Assembly (NCBI GenBank): GCA_005799265.1
Contig: SYHD01000211.1
Location: 1 to 41,831 of the forward strand
From: Planctomycetia bacterium
Lineage (GTDB): Bacteria > Planctomycetota > Planctomycetia > Gemmatales > Gemmataceae
DNA: 41,831 nt
Direction of reading: 5' to 3'
A program made the translations under genes and the position numbers. The notes under the pieces are model-generated. The model had not been told where the DNA came from and did not search any database. It was given only the letters and a program-made list of their open reading frames with translations. Each line of letters starts with the position of its first letter. Position 1 is the first letter of the stretch. This document shows positions 24,114 to 32,480 of this stretch, piece after piece.

Positions 24114-25130
24114 CTATTCCGTCTTCGGATTCGCCAGATGCGTGAGATTGCCGAGATGGTCGCGGCTGCCCATGGCCACGAGGATATCGCCGGCGTCGAT
24201 CATCGTCTCGGCCGGCGGATTGAAGAGCATGTGCCCCGTCTTCTTCTTGATCGCGACGATGATGATGCGATGATCCGCCATGAGCCGGCTGGCCGAAAGC
24301 GTTCGTCCGGCCAGCGTGCTGTGCGGTTCGATGCGCGATTCTTCCAGTTGCAGCTCGATATGCTCGGTGCGGCTGGTCAGCTCGATGAAATCGACGACCG
24401 TCGGCTTGGTCACCGCATGGGCGATGCGATCGCCGCCGATCTGATATGGGGACACGACGCGACTGGCGCCTGCTCGCAACAGCTTCTGCTCGGACTGCGC
24501 TTCCTCGACCCGCGCGACGATCACCACCTTCGCGTTCAGGAGCCGGGCGCTCATCGTCACGAAAAGATTATCCGCATCTCCCGCCATGACTGTGACCAAG
24601 CTGTGGGCACGTTCGATGCCCGCGTTCCGCAACACATCGTCCGAAGTCGCGTCACCTTGAAGCACGATGCCGTGCGGCAGATCGAAATCCTTTACCTCCT
24701 CCGCGCTGCTATCGATGACCACGAATGGCTTGCCCAGACGCGCGAACTCGCGGCACACGAGCCGGCCCATGCGTCCGTAGCCGCACACGATGATGTGATC
24801 TTTGAGTTGGGCCAGGGTGCGTTTCATTTTTCGCTTTCCGAGTGCCGCCGCGACCTCACCGCTGACGACCGTGCGAATGACCTCGGTCGCTGAGTAGGCG
24901 ATGACGGAAACGCCGCAGAGGATCAAGCCGATCGTGAACGCTCGCCCCGCGGGGCTCAAGGGATGCGTTTCACCGTAGCCGATCGTTGACAGCGTGATGA
25001 TCGTCATGTACAGCGCGTCAAAGAGAGTGTAGTTTCTCCATTCGATGACGCGGTAGCCGACCGTACCGACAGCGACGAGCAAGATCGGCACGAATATTTG
25101 GACCCAGAAACGTCGCGGCAGTTTGATCAT
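24114..25130 (-). CDS. potassium channel with RCK (TrkA-N/TrkA-C) domains
   Basis: 338 residues from the ATG at 25130. An N-terminal two-helix ion-channel unit has the selectivity filter T-I-G-Y-G-E (49-54), followed by a TrkA-N Rossmann domain with G-Y-G-R-M-G (117-122) and a TrkA-C domain near 255-335. This is the two-TM MthK/Kch-like architecture for ligand-gated K+ flux. The ORF could extend upstream to 25481, but that region is antisense to the deacetylase gene and unrelated. The start lacks a clear Shine-Dalgarno. Confidence 0.9.
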   Translation of the reverse strand: MIKLPRRFWVQIFVPILLVAVGTVGYRVIEWRNYTLFDALYMTIITLSTIGYGETHPLSPAGRAFTIGLILCGVSVIAYSATEVIRTVVSGEVAAALGKRKMKRTLAQLKDHIIVCGYGRMGRLVCREFARLGKPFVVIDSSAEEVKDFDLPHGIVLQGDATSDDVLRNAGIERAHSLVTVMAGDADNLFVTMSARLLNAKVVIVARVEEAQSEQKLLRAGASRVVSPYQIGGDRIAHAVTKPTVVDFIELTSRTEHIELQLEESRIEPHSTLAGRTLSASRLMADHRIIIVAIKKKTGHMLFNPPAETMIDAGDILVAMGSRDHLGNLTHLANPKTE

Positions 25131-25161
25131 GGCGAAAGCCGTTGCACGCTTTTTGCGACCG

Positions 25162-25980
25162 CTAAACGAAAACGAAGGGGAACAGCCGCCGCGCCGATAC
25201 GTCGTCCAACGGAGCGCCGTACTCGCACGGCTCGCACGCCTCGGCGAACTCGACCGCCTTGCCGCGCTTTTCGCCATAACAACGCACGAGTTGCGAGCGA
25301 AACCGCTCCGCCTGTTTCCGCAGCCGTTCTTCGACCTGCTGGGCGAGCCAGGAACGCCGCGCCTTGTCATCCGTGGGAACCTGAGCGCCGACACCGACGT
25401 TGTATGGCAGCCATTCGTAGAACTGCGACGTGTGGCAGTGTAGCATGTCCACGATCTTGCCAAGCACCGGCCCGACATCAACCGCGACCAGCGGGCTGAA
25501 CGGATACGGCTTCTGGAACTCGTCCGGCAGATACGCGATCACAGGCATTTTCATCAGATGAGGCGTCCCAGCCACGACTGCCGGCACGGTGAGCATGTAG
25601 GCCGCGTCCTGAACGAGTTGGCTTGTGTAGCGATGATCGGGATGGTAATCGTTCGGGCGATGCGTCAGCACGAGATCGGGATTGTAGGAGCGAATGAGGT
25701 GGATGACCTTCCAGCGGTTTTCGAGCGTGGGTTCGAGTTCACCGTCGTGGATATCGAAAAGGTGATACGGTGCGTCGATGACCGCACCGGACCTGCGTGC
25801 CTCCTCGCGGCGCCGTGTCGCCAACGGTGGCCCCGCTTGCACGTGATGGCCGGCGTCGCCATTCGTGAGGCTGATCATGTACACATCGTGCCCGGCTTGT
25901 CGATAGAGCGCCGCGGTCCCGCCGGCGGCGTAGTCGGCGTCGTCGGGATGGGCGCCGATAATCAAAAGACGCAGCGGCAT
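25162..25980 (-). CDS. PIG-L/LmbE-family deacetylase
   Basis: 272 residues. The metal-binding motif A-H-P-D-D begins at residue 10 and the second element H-P-D-H lies at 113-116; an AGAAGGA Shine-Dalgarno precedes the ATG by 8 bases. Family members remove N-acetyl groups from GlcNAc-linked substrates such as GlcNAc-PI, mycothiol or bacillithiol precursors. Here the substrate is unknown; no thiol-biosynthesis genes are adjacent. It lies 31 bases upstream of the channel gene on the same strand and may be co-transcribed. Confidence 0.88.
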   Translation of the reverse strand: MPLRLLIIGAHPDDADYAAGGTAALYRQAGHDVYMISLTNGDAGHHVQAGPPLATRRREEARRSGAVIDAPYHLFDIHDGELEPTLENRWKVIHLIRSYNPDLVLTHRPNDYHPDHRYTSQLVQDAAYMLTVPAVVAGTPHLMKMPVIAYLPDEFQKPYPFSPLVAVDVGPVLGKIVDMLHCHTSQFYEWLPYNVGVGAQVPTDDKARRSWLAQQVEERLRKQAERFRSQLVRCYGEKRGKAVEFAEACEPCEYGAPLDDVSARRLFPFVFV

Positions 25981-26004
25981 CGATTGGTCCTTCTCCGTCG
26001 TCGT

Positions 26005-26056
26005 TTAGCGCTCGCGTTGAATCGCCAGGATCCTGGCGCTTCAACGCGAGCGCTAA
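26005..26056. repeat. nested double palindrome between deacetylase and purC
   Basis: The outer arms, 17 bases each (26005-26021 and 26040-26056; left arm TTAGCGCTCGCGTTGAA), are perfect reverse complements. They enclose an inner 16-base perfect palindrome, CGCCAGGATCCTGGCG (26023-26038). Total 52 bases, located 10 bases after the stop of purC on the minus strand and upstream of the deacetylase. It could fold as a long cruciform or RNA hairpin and act as an end-of-message structure for purC. Confidence 0.85.
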
Positions 26057-26066
26057 TCAAAGCGGC

Positions 26067-26951
26067 TCAGTTGAATTTCTTCCCTGTCAGCTTCTCGAAC
26101 GCCTCCACGTATTTCGCACGGGTCTTATCGATGACATCGGCCGGCAACGCCGGCGGCGGACTGTTCTTGTCCCAGCCCGAACCCTCCAGCCAGTCGCGCA
26201 CGAATTGCTTGTCATACGACGGCGGATTCTTGCCAACCACATACGACTCGCGCGGCCAAAAGCGCGAGCTGTCCGGCGTCAGCACTTCGTCGATCAAGAT
26301 CAACGACCCATCCGGCATCTGGCCCCATTCAAACTTCGTATCGGCCAACAGAATGCCGCGCGATTCCGCATAGGCGCTCGCCCGGCGATAGACATCGAGG
26401 CTGCGCTCGCGCAATTCGGCCGCCAACTTTGCGCCCGTCTGAGCCGCCATCTGCTCGTAGGCGATGTTCTCGTCGTGTCCGGTCTCGGCTTTCGTGGACG
26501 GCGTGAAAATCGCCTCGGGCAACTTCTGGCATTCTTGCAAGCCCGCCGGCAACGGAATGCCGCACACGGTTCCTTGTTTGCGATATTCCTTCCAGCCCGA
26601 ACCCGCCAAGTAGCCGCGCACGACGCATTCAAACGGCACGACCTGCGCCTTGCGCACAAGCATTGAGCGGCCCGTCAGTTGCTTGGACTGGGAGACGAAC
26701 GCGGACGGCATCGCGGCGACATCGGTGTTAAGGAGATGATTCGGCACCTTCAAGAAGTCGAGCCAAAACAGCGTCAATTGCGAGAGAATGCGACCTTTGT
26801 CCGGAATGCCCGACGGCAGCACCCAGTCGAATGCGCTGATGCGGTCGGTGGCGACGATGACGAGTCGATCGCCCAGATCGTATACATCACGGACTTTGCC
26901 GCGGCGAACGGGATGCCCGGCGATTTCACTCTGCAACAGCGGCATAGACAT
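26067..26951 (-). CDS. purC: phosphoribosylaminoimidazole-succinocarboxamide synthase
   Basis: 294 residues. SAICAR synthetase motifs are plain: [10 protein letters not shown] near the start, [29 protein letters not shown] and [13 protein letters not shown]. Length fits the longer (yeast-like) PurC form. It catalyses the ATP-dependent joining of CAIR and aspartate, the eighth step of purine synthesis. An AAGGAG Shine-Dalgarno sits 7 bases before the ATG at 26951. No other purine gene is in the window. Confidence 0.96.
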   Translation of the reverse strand: MSMPLLQSEIAGHPVRRGKVRDVYDLGDRLVIVATDRISAFDWVLPSGIPDKGRILSQLTLFWLDFLKVPNHLLNTDVAAMPSAFVSQSKQLTGRSMLVRKAQVVPFECVVRGYLAGSGWKEYRKQGTVCGIPLPAGLQECQKLPEAIFTPSTKAETGHDENIAYEQMAAQTGAKLAAELRERSLDVYRRASAYAESRGILLADTKFEWGQMPDGSLILIDEVLTPDSSRFWPRESYVVGKNPPSYDKQFVRDWLEGSGWDKNSPPPALPADVIDKTRAKYVEAFEKLTGKKFN

Positions 26952-27060
26952 GCACGGCTCCTTCGGGTTGGCGTCCGATCATTGTATGCGCCTCGTCAGA
27001 GTCTGAAGCAGGAGCGAAGAAATGTCAAAACTTCGCTTACACTTGAGGCTCAGAATCATG

Positions 27061-28239
27061 TTAGTTCTTTCCGGTTAGCCATTCCAGATTGAAGCGTGCG
27101 ATCGTCAGGAACGCGGGGCGAAACGCGGACTTCTCCGTTGAGCCACGCTCGTAGAAACACAGGATCGTGCCATCATGGGCAACGCTGAGGTCGGAGTAGC
27201 CGCTCGCTCCGGGTTCGATCGTCTTGGCGGCGCGCCAGGTCTTGCCGTCGTCCTCGCTCAAGCGCGCAGAGACGTTCTTGCGTTCGCGGCCCATCGAGTT
27301 GTTCGGATTGACGAAAAGAATACGCGGCGCGTCAAACGGCGATTTCATCGGCAGACGGATGATGCTCGCCATGCAAATCGGCTCCGGCAGTGCTTCATCA
27401 AGCTTCGGCTTCGTCCACTTCGTCGCGCCGTCGGCGCTGAACGACACACCGCGAAAATGCGGCTTGCCTTCGTGGCGAATGTTGAACATCACGCGGCCAT
27501 CGGTCAGTTGGACGGCGACGGTCTCGCTCGGATTGGCGAGTTCGGGATCGCGCACCACGATGTCGCCGCGCTGCCAGGTTTTGCCGTGATCGTCCGAATA
27601 GATGACGGCGACGCAGCTCGGCCGATGCGCGTGCCCGCCGGTTCCGGTCGAAAGCCAGACGGGCACGATGAGCCGGCCATTCACGAGCTGAATGCCGTGG
27701 CCAGGGCCGGTCGCGAGTACCTTCCAGTCATAGTCGGGCTTGAACTTGTCGAATGTGGCCGTGATTTCGACGGGCTTGGAGAAGGTCTTGCCGTCGTCGT
27801 CGCTGCGCAGGTAAAAACATCTGGCGTATTCGACGCACACCAGGAAGTGTACGGCGCCCGTCTTGACGTCAACGATGGCGACCGGGTTGTTGAGCGTCGT
27901 CTCGCCGGGTTTGCCGAGCTTTTGCTTGACGGCGACGGGATTGCGTTCGAACTTCTGCTCGAACTGCACGAGATGCTGGCGTGGCTCCCAGGTCTTGCCG
28001 CTGTCGGTGGAGCGGCGCAGCATCAAATCGATCTGTCCCCAATCGCCACCGGCGTTCTTGCGTGCCTCGCAGTAGGCGAGTACAGTCCCCTTCTTGGTGA
28101 CGACGATGCCGGGGATGCGATACAGGGCGTAGCCGTCTTTGTTGGCTTCAAAAAGATCGACCTTTTCGAGGAACGGCTGGGCGATGATGTTTTGGAGGCC
28201 GAGGAGAAATGCGAAAGCGGTGATCGAGACGCGAATCAT
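27061..28239 (-). CDS. secreted exo-alpha-sialidase (BNR-repeat)
   Basis: 392 residues. A signal peptide (1-20, ending I-I-A-Q) is followed by a six-bladed propeller. The arginine motif Y-R-I-P-G-I is at about 41-46, and four Asp-boxes are visible (S-T-D-S-G-K-T-W, S-D-D-D-G-K-T-F, S-D-D-H-G-K-T-W, S-E-D-D-G-K-T-W). This is the sialidase family common in planctomycetes; it may cleave sialic acid or related sugars from host or algal glycans, but many planctomycete members have unknown specificity. It lies 24 bases downstream of the interrupted DUF1573 gene on the same strand. Confidence 0.88.
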   Translation of the reverse strand: MIRVSITAFAFLLGLQNIIAQPFLEKVDLFEANKDGYALYRIPGIVVTKKGTVLAYCEARKNAGGDWGQIDLMLRRSTDSGKTWEPRQHLVQFEQKFERNPVAVKQKLGKPGETTLNNPVAIVDVKTGAVHFLVCVEYARCFYLRSDDDGKTFSKPVEITATFDKFKPDYDWKVLATGPGHGIQLVNGRLIVPVWLSTGTGGHAHRPSCVAVIYSDDHGKTWQRGDIVVRDPELANPSETVAVQLTDGRVMFNIRHEGKPHFRGVSFSADGATKWTKPKLDEALPEPICMASIIRLPMKSPFDAPRILFVNPNNSMGRERKNVSARLSEDDGKTWRAAKTIEPGASGYSDLSVAHDGTILCFYERGSTEKSAFRPAFLTIARFNLEWLTGKN

Positions 28240-28263
28240 GGCATCCCCAACTATTGGGCATGG

Positions 28264-28857
28264 TCAGGGCCGCAGCGCTTTTCTCGGCGCAGGCAATGGA
28301 AAAAGGTTAATGAGACGACCCCGTTCAGCCCTGGGAATTGTACGCATTTTTTCGATGTGGGGCGGCGCCGGCTCGACTTCGACGTGGAGCGGCACACGCA
28401 AACATGGCATGGCGGGGTTGTTCGTGGCCAACTCCACGTAGGTGTGTAACTCACCTTGGGGAATGTCAGCCCGGACCGTTGCACTAATCCGATAGCTCCT
28501 CTCCGTGGTCCCACGGGCTAACTCGAGCAGCTTGACGTCGATGTGGTCGTTATCGCATTTCGCTCCGGTCACCTGCACTCTGGCCTTGGCCGGATACGTC
28601 ACGGTCATATGCGTCGTGGGCGTGGCGCCACGTTTGATCTTGGCGAAGTCGAGTTCATTCGGGAAGAACGCCAGGTCGTCGCGGCTGTTGGCCACCACCA
28701 TGAGCCGGGCTTCAATAATTCGTGGTCTGTCAAATTGGACAAACAACGTCTGGACCTTTGGACCCGTGAACCTGGAAGCGTCAAAAAAGACCTCGATTTT
28801 TCCTTCTTCATTGGGCTGAAGCAGCGACTTGGTCGACCGACCAGATACTGAGTGACT
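28264..28857 (-). pseudogene. downstream part of the DUF1573 gene after an in-frame TGA
   Basis: This segment continues the reading frame of the gene at 28858-29568 past its TGA stop without any frame change. It encodes the rest of the second DUF1573 domain, which aligns position for position with the first: the R-S-T-K-S-x-L-Q-P-N-E-E-G-K-I-E-V-F block recurs exactly. A further domain follows with K-I-K-R-G and V-T-G-A-K-C-D-N. No good start codon follows the stop; the first possible one (TTG at 28746) lies inside the domain. Best read as one 434-codon gene broken by a nonsense mutation; recoding of the UGA is the alternative (see findings). Confidence 0.75.
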
Positions 28858-29212
28858 TCAAGACCCACGCACAGTTGCGATGTGAAGCGGACTATCGAAT
28901 GTGTTGACGACGCGAAAAGCGTGATAGGCCTGTGTCCCTCTTTGGATGGTCCCGAAATCACGTGAAAGGCCTTCTGGAAATATTTTTTCTTCGAATGTTT
29001 TCGCGTTCTGATGGTCCGCCTTTTCTCGTGGGGACAAGGTTAGATCGTCGCGGCTTTCGGATTGGATAAAGAGTCGGGCTTCCGTCCATTTCATGCCGTT
29101 TTCGAAGGTGACAAACAGAGTCCGGGATTTAGGTCCTACGAATGTTCTCGTATCGACAAAAACCTCGATCTTTCCTTCTTCATTGGGCTGAAGCACCGAC
29201 TTGGTCGACCGA
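28791..29212. repeat. tandem duplication inside the DUF1573 gene
   Basis: Two copies of a 372-base (124-codon) unit. The best-conserved stretches, 28791-28840 and 29163-29212, differ at only 2 of 50 bases. A second conserved stretch appears around 28906-28968 and 29278-29340. The near-identity suggests recent duplication or gene conversion. Confidence 0.8.
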
Positions 29213-29568
29213 ACCGCCGTGCAAATGCCCATGGGGGCGCGCACCCGTACGATCTTGAGCGGCAGCGCCGAGGTATTGACGACGCGAAAAGCGTGATAGG
29301 CCTGGGTTCCTCTCTGGAGTATCCCGAAGTCATGCGAAACGCCGTCAGGAAACATCTTCTCGGCCAGGTTCTCGTCAAACACCTTCTCGGCGGGTTTGTT
29401 TGCGTCCACCTTGTCAGACAATCTGGGCTCCTGGCCGTCCGGCAGCGTGGGCACGAAAAGGGCGGGCTGCCCTGCCTGCGTCGAGGAATATCTCGTCAGG
29501 CCGACGCCGTTGCACGTCAAGGCGATCAACGTGATTGTGGTTGCGGGCTTAATCCAGGTCGCGAACAT
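28858..29568 (-). CDS. DUF1573 protein, N-terminal part, truncated by in-frame TGA
   Basis: 236 residues. A hydrophobic N-terminal helix (residues 10-24) acts as signal or anchor. A first DUF1573 domain (about 75-170) is followed by a second beginning near 195 (S-R-D-F-G-T-I-Q-R-G-T-Q-A-Y-H-A-F), which is cut short by the TGA at 28858-28860. DUF1573 proteins are ASH-like beta-sandwich proteins of the periplasm. In domain one the usual S-C-G-C segment is altered (A-P-M-G-I-C); in domain two the TGA falls where the first Cys of S-C-G-C would be. No Shine-Dalgarno is obvious. Confidence 0.8.
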   Translation of the reverse strand: MFATWIKPATTITLIALTCNGVGLTRYSSTQAGQPALFVPTLPDGQEPRLSDKVDANKPAEKVFDENLAEKMFPDGVSHDFGILQRGTQAYHAFRVVNTSALPLKIVRVRAPMGICTAVRSTKSVLQPNEEGKIEVFVDTRTFVGPKSRTLFVTFENGMKWTEARLFIQSESRDDLTLSPREKADHQNAKTFEEKIFPEGLSRDFGTIQRGTQAYHAFRVVNTFDSPLHIATVRGS

Positions 29569-29771
29569 GGCTTGCAGCGCTCATTTCATGAAACAAAAGA
29601 GAAGATGGTACATCGATTGGTATCGGGGGCGTACGGGGAGGACTTGAGGTAATGTGGCTGAAGTCTTGCAAAATTGACCAATACCCTGCGCTGTCCTCAG
29701 TCAACTCCGAAGACGGATTCGCAATCTTCCCGTAGTTGCGGTCACGCTTGTGTCGCGTTGCGTTGCTTGCA

Positions 29772-32387
29772 CTACGCACTCACCCGCAGCGCCGCGCCGT
29801 GAGGCCGCTCCTGCGTCTCGGGCAGCAGGATTGTCCATTCGGTGCCGACGCCCGGTTCGCTGGCGACTTCGATCGTGCCGCCGTTTTGTCGAAGGATACC
29901 GTACGCAGTCGCCAACAACAGATCTCCCTTGTGGCCATCGGCAATGGGATGATACGGCTCGAAGATGTGCGTGAGTTTGTCGCCATCAATGCCGGCGCCG
30001 GTGTCTTCGAGCCGCACCTGGACGTACGCGCCGGGCGGCATATCGTGGTGCGTGAGGTCGTGGCTTGTCAATTGCACGCGTTTCGCGCGGACGATCAGCT
30101 TGCCTGACTCGGGCATGTGTTGACGCGCGTGATTGACGATGTGCAACAAAGCCTGTTCCAGCGGATGCGGATCGGTCTTGACCCACAGCTCATCCTTCTC
30201 GGCGTGCCAGTCTAGCTCGATGGCGTGCCCCAGCAAGACATGCATCTTCGACTCCAGCGACGCCAGGTGCTCGTTCATCTCGACGGGGACCATCTGCAAC
30301 AGATGATTACGGCTGAACGCGAGCAGCCGTTGCGACAATTCGCCGCCGCGATTGGCGGCCTGGCGAATCTCGTCCACGTAATTCTGGGCCATGTGATCTT
30401 TCGGCAAGTTCTCGCGCAGAACATCCGTGTTGCCCAGGACGACGGACAGGACGGTGTTGAACTCGTTGGCGACCCCGCTGGCGAGCCGACGCGCGGTCTC
30501 CTTGCTCGCCTTCAGCGCGGCCACGTTGTCCTCATGGCCGTACTGCAACCGGTGCAAGCGATCTTGATTATCGCGCAAAGTCGATTCCAGATCGGTGTGC
30601 AACTCTTGGCGCTCGGCCAGTTGTTTTTCCAGATGCTTGACCTGTTTTTCATGTTCGTGGAGCTTCGTCTCGAGAACGCGTTTTTCTTCTTCGTGCGACC
30701 TGAACCGTTTGTGCCAGTCGTCGGCGCGTTCTTGATGGTCGCACAGAATCGTTTCCAGTTCCTTGTGGCGCGTCACGTCGCGGAAGTGGAATTGGACGGC
30801 GCCGAGCAATGCCGGCTGATCGCGCAGCACGCGGGCGTAGATCTCGAACGTGCGGCCGCCTTCGAGCGCCATCTGCCAACACTGGTCGGTCTGTGCGGTG
30901 TCCTGGTGCGTCGCCTTCTTGAACTCGTCCCAGCCGGACTCGACTTGCGTTTCCATGTGGGCCGCGATGGTCATCCACGTATGAGCAGACATCGTCTCAT
31001 CGGAGAGTTTCCACAGGCGGACGAACGCCGGATTCCATGACAGCGTCTGGCCCTGTGCCGACAGAATCAGGACGCCTTCGGAGTTGGCGTGCTGATGCGA
31101 TTTCAAGAGCACACGTTGCTGTTGTGCTTCAAGTTTGATTTGATCCTCGTTCGCGCGCAGGCGCTGGCACTCCGCTTCGAGGTCGGCGATTCTCTGCTGA
31201 TCTTCAGGGAAAGACGCCGACGGCGTCTGTGCAACGCTTGGATTTGGCGTGTCAGGGGTCTCGGGCAGCTCGCGCAGGCGAACCACGCTCGATTGCTTGC
31301 CGCGTTCCATGCACATCTCGACGTCATGCCAAATGCCGAAGTCGGCGCTTAGCCGGCAGGCGATCGACGCCTGGGCCTGATTCGAATACACGCGCGTTCG
31401 ATCATCGGGATGGATCAACTCCATGAGACGACGGCCCAGCAAGATTTCCGACTCGTAGCCGAACGCCGTCTTCCACGCCGGGTTGACGTAGACGATGGCG
31501 CCTTGCGCGTCGAGCAATGCGACTGCGTCAGGCTGACTCTCGACGAGACTCCGATAACGTGCTTCTTCCTCGGCAAGGCGAGCCTCGCGTTTCCAGCAGC
31601 GCCGCAATTCGCGATCAAAGACGATCCACATCAGGATACAGCCGAGAATCAGCAGAACTCCCGTGAGTGAGGCCGCTCCGACTGACTGCCAGCGTACGCG
31701 ATGTATGATCGTCAGTTCGCTCTCTCTCTGGGCGACCTCGGCGCGCAGGGCTTCGGCTAGCTGGTCGGCGCGTTCACGCGATTGTTGAAATTCGTTGCGA
31801 CCCTTGACTCGCTGGTCGAACGCGCTTTCGGCCAGCAGGGTCAGAAATTGTTTGTGCATCGTCTGCACCTGCTCATGAACGCGCGCCAGGTCCTTCTCCC
31901 AGGCCGAGTTGCCGCGCAGCGATGATTGCAATTGATCGTGCAGTACGGAGTAGCGATCATGGCTCACTTGCCAGGCGTTTTTGTCGGCAATCAGGGGCGC
32001 CGCGGTGACGACCGCGCTGAAATGGCGCAAGCTGTCCTCGAGCTTGGCGAGTTGCTGATCGAATTCGCGATGCCGGGTTTCCTCTGCGCGCAGTCGCTCG
32101 GCGTCGATCATCAGGGCCGCGATCCAGCCGAGAAAGCCCGCGAGCAAGACGCTGCCGGCGATGATCCATCCTTTTGGCAGTCCCGCGCCGTCGCGCAACC
32201 GTTGCCGCAACAGATAGCCAAGGACGCCGAAGCAGAAGAGAATGTCGAGCCCGCCGATGGCCAGGAGGGCGCGGTTTGGGAGATCGGACGCGGGCTGAAA
32301 CGTCTGCTGCATCAACCAGGCGCCGACAAGAATACCGAGGACCGCGAAACTCTCGATGATGGGAAAGCGAAAAGAGGACCGAGTCAT
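29772..32387 (-). CDS. PAS-containing sensor histidine kinase homologue with degenerate kinase core
   Basis: 871 residues. Three N-terminal hydrophobic segments (about 13-30, 40-60, 73-93), an extracytoplasmic helical region (100-230) and a fourth membrane helix (235-257) precede a PAS domain (277-335), a second PAS-like domain (430-545) and a long coiled coil (545-635). The core starts at 636. In the H-box the usual A-H-D-F-N-N is A-N-E-F-N-T: the phospho-accepting His is Asn641 (codon AAC at 30465-30467). The N-box reads L-L-H-I-V-N-H-A-R, with His at the conserved Asn, and the second glycine box is K-G-D-L-L-L in place of G-T-G-L-G-L. The D-T-G-A-G-I and F-E-P-Y motifs are intact. No response regulator is adjacent. 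Confidence 0.87.
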   Translation of the reverse strand: MTRSSFRFPIIESFAVLGILVGAWLMQQTFQPASDLPNRALLAIGGLDILFCFGVLGYLLRQRLRDGAGLPKGWIIAGSVLLAGFLGWIAALMIDAERLRAEETRHREFDQQLAKLEDSLRHFSAVVTAAPLIADKNAWQVSHDRYSVLHDQLQSSLRGNSAWEKDLARVHEQVQTMHKQFLTLLAESAFDQRVKGRNEFQQSRERADQLAEALRAEVAQRESELTIIHRVRWQSVGAASLTGVLLILGCILMWIVFDRELRRCWKREARLAEEEARYRSLVESQPDAVALLDAQGAIVYVNPAWKTAFGYESEILLGRRLMELIHPDDRTRVYSNQAQASIACRLSADFGIWHDVEMCMERGKQSSVVRLRELPETPDTPNPSVAQTPSASFPEDQQRIADLEAECQRLRANEDQIKLEAQQQRVLLKSHQHANSEGVLILSAQGQTLSWNPAFVRLWKLSDETMSAHTWMTIAAHMETQVESGWDEFKKATHQDTAQTDQCWQMALEGGRTFEIYARVLRDQPALLGAVQFHFRDVTRHKELETILCDHQERADDWHKRFRSHEEEKRVLETKLHEHEKQVKHLEKQLAERQELHTDLESTLRDNQDRLHRLQYGHEDNVAALKASKETARRLASGVANEFNTVLSVVLGNTDVLRENLPKDHMAQNYVDEIRQAANRGGELSQRLLAFSRNHLLQMVPVEMNEHLASLESKMHVLLGHAIELDWHAEKDELWVKTDPHPLEQALLHIVNHARQHMPESGKLIVRAKRVQLTSHDLTHHDMPPGAYVQVRLEDTGAGIDGDKLTHIFEPYHPIADGHKGDLLLATAYGILRQNGGTIEVASEPGVGTEWTILLPETQERPHGAALRVSA

Positions 32388-32480
32388 ATCCGTGCTCGCA
32401 AAGGATCCATCGGTGGAACGTCCCGACGCTGTCGGCGGATTCTAACAGAAGAGGGGTTTTTCAAGCAAGATGGAGGAGTG

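Noticed and set aside
28605-28961. 118-residue frame across the DUF1573 interruption, which might suggest a frameshift
   Set aside because: The homologous coding continues in the original frame after the TGA; this other frame gives no DUF1573 similarity, so the lesion is a stop codon and not a frameshift.
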